A stretch of DNA of 64,000 nucleotides, from NCBI GenBank assembly GCA_002633005.1, contig NMRA01000045.1:859552-923551 (forward strand), read 5' to 3'. Of the stretch, positions 49,401 to 57,825 are shown one piece after another (the stretch's first letter is position 1; each line of letters begins with the position of its first letter). This DNA is from Phoronis australis. Its lineage: Eukaryota; Phoronida; Phoronidae. Both the position numbers and the translations under genes were made by a program. A model generated the notes under the pieces. The model did no database searches. It was not told the DNA's origin and worked only from the letters and a program-made list of their open reading frames with translations.

Positions 49401-52209
49401 ATGACGAGAACAAGACCCACATGATGTAGTTTCCTTTCCCAGAACTTTGCAATAATACTGAATGAGGAAGATTTGCATGGAACAATTATGAATCATTTTT
49501 TAAAAAATAATGTTCAGTAAGTACACGCCGCTAAGATTATCATCACTATTGTTAGGTTTTTGACCGTTTTGGGCACAAAGTCACTAAACAAGTAGTTACC
49601 CTGCAAATGTCTCTATGAAGGAGTGCGATCAAGGTTAACTAAACTTTCTTAAATTATGACTTAAAAAGCACATGATGGACAACTGCCTCAAACCAAAGTT
49701 CAATAAATAAACAACCAAATAAAGTTGGGCCACAAGGCATCAAGATAGGACAACATTGAATAATCCATGTATGTTGATACAATACGGATTGTCTGCAGCT
49801 TAGTCTGTGCCTGATAACTACACCTTGTCTGAAATCAACATACTGAAGTAACGACTGGGATGTGCTTTTGATCCCAGAATAAGTTGTTTACATTTAAAGG
49901 TTTATAGCCTGGGTCTATGCTTTTAAAAGGACATACTCGGTTTCAAGGCTGCAAAACACATTTTTGGAATTAACGTTGGATGGGATAGACTTCTTGAAGT
50001 TGTCAGCTTTGACCAGAGATACAAAACAACAAAATCCCTTGTGTTTGTGATTTTATTACAAATCGACAATTTTTGTCGTTGTCTACCAGCCATTCGCAGA
50101 AATCAAGGCTGAAGATTTAACCAAAACAGATTTTCTAATACATAAAATAATTTTTCGGATTCAGCCAAGTTTTCAAGTATGAAGTCGGTCACAGTTTATG
50201 TTTTTCAGTTAGAAATTCATGTTCAAAGCAAAAATGTCAAATTTCACAGGAAAAATGGCAGTCACATAATTACTAACAATTGTATAGCATTGTAAGGCAT
50301 AAAGAGAGGTGTTTCAGTTGATGATTAAAAATACTTGCTTTTATAGGTTGAGAATGGGTAGGTAAAAAGTTACTTGATGAAACATGAAAGGACTTCATGA
50401 AGGTTGGCAACTGGTAAAATGGAATCCAGTCCGACCACGTACCTCCCTTAAACGTCTCTTTTGTCTCTTAGCTCGAGTCACGGCTTGGGATCCAGGAATT
50501 TCAAACACTCTGAATTCTTCATCTAAACATGAATAAAACATATTGTATACATTACAGAACAAAAATGTTAATTCAGTGGTTCCAGAATACTCTTAAAATT
50601 AAGCACATCGATAAAAATTTTGGAAAGTTCAATAGAAAAATTGTAGGTCTAACCTCGGGTTCATCCAAGAGTTTCCCAAAAATGCATAATTGCCTTTTTA
50701 TGTCCCCAAGTCAAATTGTTATTATAGTGAGGTATGGTACAGTGGAGAAATTTGTCTGAATTTACATTTTATTATTTCTTACATCATAACTCATTTGTTA
50801 TCCTCGACAGTCCAATGATCCCCCACAGCACCTGTTAGCATGCTATGTGAAGGCTTGGTTGTTGCTTTACACATATTGAAAATTCAACATAACGTTATGC
50901 TCCCAGTAGGACGACTTTCCCCGATTTCGCTGATCAGGAACTCGGGTTACAGTCGCATTATCAGTTTGACAGTGATAACAAGGGGAGAAAATTGGTAAAC
51001 TACTGTTTACAAAGTCCAGCTCTCTCATTGTCTGCGTTTATTTGATAAGCTCACGTAGTCCAGCAATTAATTTTTTAACAGTGCGCCTGACGCTAACCGA
51101 TGTTTAAAAAATATTATTTCCAAACAACGTCCAACAAATGTCGTGAAGATGTCTTTTTTATGAAATACTATCACCAAAAAATTTCAAATGGAGAGAAACG
51201 GTTGTCTTTCAGAGAAATTAGACTTGACTTTCAACTTCTGATTCCTTTGTGTTACTGTCAGCTCTGACCCCCTTACTACCACAGCATTGTGTACCAACCG
51301 TTTGTTTGTCAAGTTTTATCAAACGTGATCAAATCGTTTCCTTGGAAATTTCTTGTTCTGAACAGTCCAGGGAATGATATGCAACGACTTATGTATGGGA
51401 ATTAAGACGACTTTGGCCAAGAATTCCAACTCTGCTTTTTGGTCACCATTGGCATTAACTTTTTCACTGTGTGCATTATCCAGAAATATGTTACGTTAGG
51501 CAAGGACAAGCGCGATATAATTGACTAGTATAGAACCAAAAAGGATTCATGAAAGTAAATGTTTTTTAAGTAACAATTTTAATTGTAAAATGTATTTTTG
51601 ACAAGATGAAAACCTCTTACTCGGTGAGCGGATTTGGCCTATTGGCCATTTAAAATACAGAGGATAAAATTAACACACAAATCCATGGCTTGGCATGGCC
51701 AAGGGGAGCGGGGATTGTTGTAGGCCCCTGCCCTGGCATAGCCAGCCAGCCAGCCAGCCAGCCGAGTGTCTTGAATAGATGTCCTAATGCCAAAAATGGC
51801 CTACGATGTTGACTAGTTACCCACCCTGCCCCAGCGTGCAGGATTGGTGGACCAGCTAGTTTCACAAGTGCCGCAAGATGTTCCGTACGTTGAAAGCCGG
51901 TAAATGTAAACTTTGACACAGTCGACAAAGTTTCAAAGTCAACAAAATTCAGTCAAAGTCACTCAAAGAAATTGTCAAACTTTGACTCAAAGTCAAAGTG
52001 ACCCGCGATTGTCAAGTTGCTTGGCATTTAATTTGTAATCTCAAAATTTTCAGTTCTGAATAAAACACAAATCCCAGTGACAACCAACCATCGTTTAAAT
52101 TTAGTCCACCGTCTGTAACTTTCGACAAAGACCGAGAACATTTGATGTTGCTGCCTCGAAGGAAAGGGTGCCGAAAACGAGCTAAACACTTCGCAATGGG
52201 CATCGCCAT
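40313..52209 (-). CDS. MRPS35: Small ribosomal subunit protein mS35, mitochondrial (complete, nine exons)
   Basis: Nine minus-strand exons join without a phase conflict: 52209-52110, 50522-50443, 48228-48109, 46659-46539, 45407-45268, 44659-44550, 43522-43453, 42092-41973 and 40492-40313. They encode about 346 residues (human protein 323). mS35 is a component of the small subunit of the mitochondrial ribosome. The N-terminus ([20 protein letters not shown]...) is Arg-rich and lacks acidic residues, as expected for a mitochondrial presequence. Conserved blocks are clear: [11 protein letters not shown] and VPFPVRQGY (exon 3), [12 protein letters not shown] and VKKHC (exon 4), FCNEWPEGL and HHFPVEV (exon 5), VKLSDLEMD (exon 6), [17 protein letters not shown] (exon 7), [13 protein letters not shown] (exon 8) and YKESVLKIW (exon 9). 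It is divergent from a PPP1R12 gene whose ATG is only 69 bp away, so a shared promoter is likely. Only the exon 1 donor is uncertain. Confidence 0.94.
41973..42092 (-). CDS. MRPS35: MRPS35 exon 8
   Basis: Forty codons lie between acceptor ctctttacag and donor GCAAAG|gtaaat. It encodes [20 protein letters not shown] then [13 protein letters not shown], matching the [20 protein letters not shown] segment of mS35. Confidence 0.95.
43453..43522 (-). CDS. MRPS35: MRPS35 exon 7
   Basis: This short exon has one base plus 23 codons, with acceptor aattttcag and donor TTGG|gtaagt. It encodes (R)[19 protein letters not shown] then FESW, the counterpart of [24 protein letters not shown]. Phase 2 entry and phase 0 exit agree with its neighbours. 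Confidence 0.95.
44550..44659 (-). CDS. MRPS35: MRPS35 exon 6
   Basis: The acceptor is gatctcag and the donor GACAG|gtaggc. It encodes [20 protein letters not shown], then [16 protein letters not shown] and two bases of Arg. It parallels [20 protein letters not shown] and TTDVLTIKTD of the human protein. Confidence 0.95.
44930..45083. mobile_element. MITE-like element (family 5), copy 2
   Basis: The ends are agtgctgtagtgg and ccactacagcact, a perfect 13-bp inverted repeat. The interior matches the copy at 35880-36031 (gtgcgtaggcgctacgttca, aaaggtggttggctg). It lies in the MRPS35 intron between exons 5 and 6. Confidence 0.85.
45268..45407 (-). CDS. MRPS35: MRPS35 exon 5
   Basis: The exon joins the previous one in phase 1 to make [20 protein letters not shown], continuing [10 protein letters not shown] and ending [11 protein letters not shown]. 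Human MRPS35 has DFCTEWPAAL, KHFPIEI and NPRARVVVL at these points. The donor is GAG|gtgtgt, a less common but acceptable GT donor. Confidence 0.94.
45613..46025 (+). mobile_element. MITE-like element (family 2), copy 3
   Basis: It runs from atgcacacacaattaactac to gtgtgtggaggggact. The interior is close to that of 25983-26392 (tctagaacaagttactcctg, ttctagggtaatttgtgcca). It lies in the MRPS35 intron between exons 4 and 5. Confidence 0.75.
46539..46659 (-). CDS. MRPS35: MRPS35 exon 4
   Basis: The acceptor is tattgcag and the donor AAAG|gtgagg. It contains the family hallmark [13 protein letters not shown] followed by [10 protein letters not shown]. It enters in phase 0 and exits in phase 1. 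Confidence 0.95.
47283..47430. mobile_element. Short element with CAGTGGCGGAT/ATCCACCCTG ends
   Basis: The ends cagtggcggat and atccaccctg form an imperfect inverted repeat like those of hAT-type non-autonomous elements. The interior is C- and G-rich. It lies in MRPS35 intron 3. Confidence 0.55.
48109..48228 (-). CDS. MRPS35: MRPS35 exon 3
   Basis: Forty codons lie between acceptor tcctcag and donor AGG|gtaaga. The peptide [15 protein letters not shown]...[21 protein letters not shown] aligns with the conserved PPRTEKM...DQDWPSVYP...SAVPLPVRMGY of human MRPS35. Confidence 0.94.
48766..49030. repeat. Inverted repeat 'ttttatataggtc'
   Basis: The sequence ttttatataggtc (about 48768) and its inverse gacctatataaaa (about 48831) flank about 50 bp. 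A third related copy, gacctatgtggtataaat, is near 49010. It may be a decayed inverted-repeat element in MRPS35 intron 2. Confidence 0.45.
50443..50522 (-). CDS. MRPS35: MRPS35 exon 2
   Basis: The exon lies between acceptor catgtttag and donor GGGAG|gtacgt. After two bases completing a codon it reads [20 protein letters not shown] and KRRLRE, a basic segment at the start of the mature protein. It exits in phase 0. Confidence 0.82.
52110..52209 (-). CDS. MRPS35: MRPS35 exon 1, mitochondrial presequence
   Basis: ATG at 52209 opens an Arg/Ser/Lys-rich presequence, and 33 codons plus one base are assigned. The donor GACG|gtggac was chosen because it gives the phase 1 needed by exon 2. An alternative GATG|gttggt about 18 bases downstream gives the same phase and cannot be excluded. 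Confidence 0.7.
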
Positions 52210-52278
52210 GTTTGATTGCTAACTCTCGCTGTCGCTCGCGAGATTGATTTGCATATCGAGTGTCAGTGTTGCAGGGAA
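52210..52278. promoter_or_regulatory. Head-to-head MRPS35/PPP1R12 promoter
   Basis: Only 69 bp separate the ATG of MRPS35 (minus) from the ATG of PPP1R12 (plus), so the transcription start sites must overlap or sit inside the opposite first exons. The interval is CpG-rich relative to its surroundings. It contains CTCGCGAGA (52235-52243), nine of ten bases of the TCTCGCGAGA element known from divergent animal promoters, and an octamer ATTTGCAT (52247-52254). No TATA box is evident. Confidence 0.7.
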
Positions 52279-52524
52279 ATGGCGGACGAAAAACAGAAAA
52301 GTGCCTGTCTTAGACGGCACGATCAAATAAAACGGTGGGACGACTCAGACACATCGAAACAACCCACAGTGTTGAACAAAACGCAAACGAAAGTGAAATT
52401 TCATGATGGTTGCATATTTCTTGCGGCTTGTTCCTGTGGGGATGTTGAAGAAGTGACGACTCTTTTGAAAAGGGGTGCGGATATCAACACTGCAAATGTT
52501 GATGGGCTGACAGCGTTGCATCAG
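52279..52524 (+). CDS. PPP1R12A: Protein phosphatase 1 regulatory subunit 12 (MYPT), exon 1
   Basis: The exon has 82 codons from ATG at 52279 (context gaaATGG) to donor CATCAG|gtacag. MYPT targets PP1 to myosin II, and the complex dephosphorylates myosin light chain. Visible motifs are RHDQIKRW (residues 13-20), fitting the MyPhoNE PP1-docking pattern RxxQ(V/I/L)(K/R)x(Y/W), and KVKF (38-41), the RVxF-type PP1-docking motif. The first ankyrin repeat starts near residue 45 and ends GADINTANVDGLTALHQ. Human MYPT1 has the same order of motifs and ends its first coding exon at the same ALHQ. The rest of the gene is not in the window. The symbol is a family assignment: one invertebrate gene usually represents vertebrate PPP1R12A, B and C. 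Confidence 0.93.
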
Positions 52525-52693
52525 GTACAGTTCAAAAGTGGCTTTTATCTTGATCTTTGATTGCATTCTTGAACTACGCATTGGTTGATGCTCTAACATA
52601 CTTGCTTTTGCATTGAAATGAGCACTCGGTAACTTACTGTATTGTTCATTACCAGAAGAATTAGGCCGATGGTCGGACTACGGAGGACACCGT

Positions 52694-52788
52694 ACTGGTC
52701 GGATATAGCGGTCCCTAATTTGGAGAACATGGCAATCACTGAATAATGGGCCTGTTCTCAAAAGCAGGGACCGCTTTATCCGACCAGT
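52694..52788. repeat. Palindromic foldback repeat (family 4), complete copy
   Basis: It starts actggtcggatatagcggtc and ends gaccgctttatccgaccagt, a near-perfect 20-bp inverted repeat around gagaacatggcaatcactga. A half copy follows at about 52800-52887. Confidence 0.87.
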
Positions 52789-53486
52789 GTTGGACGACAC
52801 ACTGCGGTCCCTGGTTTTAAGAACTAGACAGTCATTGAATATGGGGGTCCATTATTCAGTGGATCTCACAGGTTCTCTCTGACTATGTCAATGATCGCAG
52901 TCATTTGTAATGTTCTGTGATTTTTGACTACTGCAGATAAATTTAATCCTACTGCAAGTGCAATTTATTTGGCCACATGTTAAATCATCCCCTTGTCAGC
53001 CACACTTTCTTACAGTCAAGGTCAGAGCTTTTTGTTGGCCAGGTAACCTGTAATTTGTATATTTACTGTAAAAATTGAAACGAGATCATTGCAATTTTGG
53101 TGGTGTATTTACATTCTATTGTTCACAGATAATTGTTCCCATACATATCGCTTAGTATGCTTTATTCTAAGAATCAAAAAGTATATCGGTTGATCAGCTC
53201 CATTACAGTGCCATGGCCTATATGTCTATGACAGTATCATAGTATGACACCCACACCTGATGTATTGTATTGATCTGATCTAGAGCAGAATTTCTGCAGT
53301 CATAGCTTTTCTAAATTAACTGGATTACCACCTTACAAGCAATCACCCATTAATACCTGAGCGCTAATTCTACAAATGTTTTGTCAAAAAGCTGTGAAAC
53401 TGAGTGTTGATGCTCATTTTGAACGGAGCTGAATGTGGACTGGCTGAACTGTGTCAATTCAGTAATTAACATGTGATATTTTGTGG

Positions 53487-53742
53487 TCTGATTTTGAGAA
53501 CCAATTTCATTCACTGATTAGCAGGCATTATTCAACGAATGCCTGGTTTTCAAAATCAGGAACCACTGAAAGTCACTAATGCAACAGTCAACATATACAC
53601 AGGAGTCTACCTCAGTAAAAATCAGTTAATAGGACTCTTGATTAGTAGTCCCTGATTCTGAATATTATCAGTTTTATTAACCATTAATTACGGGCAGTAT
53701 TCAGGGATTTGCTAGTTTTCAAAATCAAGGACCAGTGAAAGT
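53487..53742. repeat. Two further family 4 foldback repeats
   Basis: Diverged units at about 53487-53573 and 53647-53742 contain gattttgagaacca and tggttttcaaaatcaggaac-type arms around attattcaacgaat and ttacgggcagtattca centres. Confidence 0.65.
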
Positions 53743-56708
53743 AACCGCTTCCAATGAAATTAGACTGACTGTGCATGTATTGATGAGTAGATACTGTAAT
53801 TGGATGGCTGGTAAATCAAGCTGAGGTTCAGATGGCCTGTCCAGACCTCCAGTTTGTCACTGTTGCAGGACTGCAATTTAGAGGAATTATCGCAGATCTG
53901 ACCTTAATGTTTGTCTGTTGCACGATATCATGATATTGAATCTACATCTCATTGTATGCGAAGCTTTATTATTTGCTGATCCTCTGGTTCTCAAAGTCAG
54001 TATTACTGTTGGCCCTCTGGTATAATCATCTGTGTGAATGCTCGAGATGTTGGATCACGGCTCAATCATAATTATTCTTTTGTGCAATAATAGAAACATA
54101 AGGCACGTGAAGCACTTGTTCTTATGTTCTGAAGGCTGGAGAACTTTGTGTGATTAGAGTTTGTAAGCTTTCTGTATGTGCCACGAGAAATTGATAACTC
54201 TATCCAAATCTGTACTGGCCTAGATTTATGAATGAAGAAATTGTACACTATTTAAACATGACTGTGAAGACAAATACACATTGTCATATTGCTGTCAAAT
54301 TTTACTCAGTTTAAACAGGATATTAGTAGGTCATAGTCGACTTCAAGTTTTATATCAGTCTCCTTGAGCTCTATGTACTTATTATTAGATTTATTCTTCA
54401 ATTGATTGTTGTCTTTAAGTTCTTTACTTTCTACCTCTTGAGTTATTATCGTGTGAACTTGATATTTTTGTCTTGGACATTGATGTACTTGTGAGCAATC
54501 GACCACTTCCTTGCTTGAGAGGTCAACTGATTTATTTAAAAAAAAAAATAGCCACATGATTGACTAATCAGATGGTATTGACTAATGAAATTGTGATGCC
54601 TGTCAAAAGTTTAGCTGAAAGAAAGTAGCCATTTCGAGATGATGTCAGACTTGGAAACCCATCTGATTTGGTGCGTGTTGCTGATGTTACAGATATTCGG
54701 TACAGCTTGCTGCAACTGAATTGTTTGATCGAGATAGTCTGCATCTATTAGCTGTAGGAATTCAACCGAATGTCTAGAAAATGAATACCATCCATCATTT
54801 TCGCAGTCTGCACTGTTACCTTTGCACATCAAAACAACTGTTAGTTCTTTACACGCCAGTTCAGTTTGCTAGTGGTTGAATGGCTCCCCTTCGAGTGTCC
54901 TAGTTTCACAGAACATTTTGTTGAGAAAGAATTATATATTTGAAAATGGTCGCTCTTGGGTCGTACAAGTAGTCATTTACCCTATTGGTTAGATCTAGAT
55001 GGAACCAGGTATTCTGTGTCAAGCACCAAGTTTATTTAATATGGAAATTCAGCGCGAAAATTGCTTCAACTCGACATATTCAGTTCCCAATCTATACAAG
55101 CTCTCCGTGCCAACGTGTTTTTGCTGGGTGCATGTGTTGGCGAGTGTTCACTATGCCTTGACATTTGTTCTGACCATCTCCCAACATTCCACTCCGTTCT
55201 TATCTAATATAATAACTAGCCGGAGCACACTGTAACACACTGCTTTACCTTATAAGTAGGCAGCGTTGGTAACAGGCCATCCAGCATGTATTCTGTACTA
55301 GGCGCTGTTTCCAGTTAGGAAGAACTGATCAAATTAATGGCAGTGACAGCAAAGGGATAGCTGATTTGACCTGGAAACAAGGTTCTGTGATGGGATTTCA
55401 GTTGAGAGGGACTTATCAATGGGTACTGATCTAGAGAAAATAGGATGGTTTTATCTTAGGCATTGAGTTTTGAATTGGGAAGAAATGATTGACTTTAGGA
55501 TAGGGTTAATAAATGGTAATAAAAGGGCAGATTTGACTTGAAAAGATTTGTTGAGTTTTGAGCTGGGAGAGGTGGTTGAATTAAAGGTAATGTCAGCAAA
55601 AATAAAATACAAGTTATGTTGGGTTTGGTTACGAATAGTTATAGACTGAACGTTTGACTGTCCTGTGGAGTATGATGCATATGAGTGTGTTTGAGTGTAT
55701 GAGTCAGTTATCATAAGGTTGTGCATTGACCTGACCTCTTGAACCTTTCCTAGTGCTGCATGGACACTGTTTTTGTTTGCAAATGTGCACTCAATGATGC
55801 TGGTGGATTGACTTCCTCAGACTGGTGTTGATGACTGCAGTACTCCACCTACGTGACTGGCTTGATATGTTCCTACTTATTACGTGTGGCAAATTAATGA
55901 TTTTAGGAGCATGCCCCCACGTCAATTACCCAGAAATAATTTCAGTGGTGCATTGTGATTGCTAAAGACGGGCTATCGGGCCCATTAAAATTGGAAGTGA
56001 AAAAGGAAAAAAAACAACAAACATGTCCCATAGGTCCTGCAAATTGACCCTTAGACTGAGGCCATGTGAGTCAATCCACTTTTTCTCTTGTTTTTCGAAT
56101 GGTCCCTGGTCGTGATGTAAACACTTCAATTGTAACACTCAACATGGCGAACAAAGTAAATTTGATGTTGAATTTTCTTGAAAAATAGTCTTCAAGAACA
56201 TGTTTCTTCAGTAGCATGTTCACTCTGTACACATTTGCAGCATTCCGACTTAGTTACTGTGTCGGCCTTTGTAGTAGTTAAAATTTGCCATTTCAGCAAT
56301 TTTTCAATTGTTAATGACTGTCTTGATGAGCTCCCTGCACACAGTGCACAGAATGTTCATATGATTTATGGACATTTTGATCGGGGTCATATTTCCTGTA
56401 TTTCTACCACAGATTTGTTTATTCTTTCCATTAAAATCAGTGTCAGTTTTATCTATCGGGTTGCATGAGTGACCGCTCGTTTCGTCATGTTCTACACTGG
56501 AGTAACTGCTCTATTAATGCTGTCATTTTAGCCTTTTTGTTTTGTGTTTTGTGGCATGCACAGCACATAGTCCCTTAGGTACAAGTCAGATGAACGGGAA
56601 GCTTTATCATGGAACCTCCGTACAAGTGCGTCCCCTTTTTATCTAATTCACTCTCAAAAGAGTTGGTATTCTAATTTTGTTGCCGCATCACAAGTTTATA
56701 GAGTTGAG

Positions 56709-56726
56709 TCTCTCTCTCTCTCTCTC
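56709..56726. repeat. (TC)n microsatellite
   Basis: Nine perfect TC units. Confidence 0.95.
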
Positions 56727-56815
56727 CACTAAGGGCATACGATTCACGTGATATCTTTTACTCACAAGTATTTTTTCATGTAGCTCTACAGGTGTCGTCT
56801 TCCTCAAAGCTTTAA

Positions 56816-57484
56816 AGGCTCTTTCTTATACAGTTAACTCCGATATTTTCAAAGCTTCGATGCTAAATGTGGTTAACTGCGAAGTTCAGCATTTTGTATT
56901 TTCATCAGTTTCGAGCTTTGGAGTTAGTCAGATAGATAACTGGTTCAGCGACGTTATTGCAAGGAGGCACTAATATGACGGTTTGTGATGTGCCTTGGTG
57001 TTTTTGTCCTTGTCATTAAAAATTACAAGGACCTATCCCTCTTCGCAAATGGAAACTGGAATGTCAACTTCATATGGCGGTCACCGCTTGCCACATTGGA
57101 CGATGACGTACTGAAAAAATGACTCTTGAGTAGACTAACAGCTGATCTGAACAAAGGCGCATTGGTGGACCTCATTTTGCGTATACCTTCCATTTAGTGA
57201 TTTTTAAATGTAACAAATATACAGGTAATACCGTGGATAAACTGATACAGAATGTTTATACTGCCAAATTGATAAATATTATAAAACAATGTTAACAAAT
57301 ATTAACCAGTCACTCCCCAGTGTTGGCAAACCGCTGTCGATAATTCCGATGGCGTCAAAGTTAATGTTCCCATTGTAGCAAAAGCGCAAATCAACATCTA
57401 CTCTGTAGTTAACTTGGGCTGCTAACTTTGATTCAAGATCAAAGATAAGTGTTCTCATTGACCAGGAGCCTGTGGGAAGGCCTT
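56816..57484. mobile_element. MITE-like element (family 3), longer relative
   Basis: It starts aaggctctttcttatacagt taactccg and ends gggaaggcctt, flanked by TTTA/TTAA text as at the 31256 copy. Subterminal gttaactgcgaagtt and tagttaacttggg motifs are shared with family 3. The interior, about 670 bp in all, is not alike and has no clear ORF. Confidence 0.5.
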
Positions 57485-57769
57485 TAATCATGAGAACCTG
57501 TTATGTTGTCATGGATGACTGAAATTTTAGAATTGCAATAGTCTCATACTGTTGCTGGCATTTGGCTGATGGTTATTTTTAGACATGTTGCATAACGGGA
57601 TCTGAACCCAATAAATCATCCCCTGTGTAGGTTTTATTTGCTTAACTTCCTGGGAGATGTTATCCTTACTTCTGATTGTGCAAATTTCACACTCTAGTCC
57701 AACATAAAGTCCAGGGCTGACACATGCCAAGTATATTCCTGGATGTTGTTGCCTTGGGCAATCCTCACT

Positions 57770-57825
57770 TACAGGGGTCCAGAAGTTTGAGCTGGTTCTC
57801 CAAATGCAGGACCCTTGTAACTGAC
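57770..57825. repeat. Partial family 4 foldback repeat
   Basis: It reads caggggtccagaagtttgag ctggttctccaaatgcaggacccttg, with arms of the family 4 type and no long centre. Confidence 0.5.

Noticed and set aside
51650-51928. 92-codon minus-strand open frame near MRPS35 exon 1, considered as a presequence extension
   Set aside because: No acceptor in the required phase, composition unlike mS35, and exon 2 joins exon 1 directly in phase.
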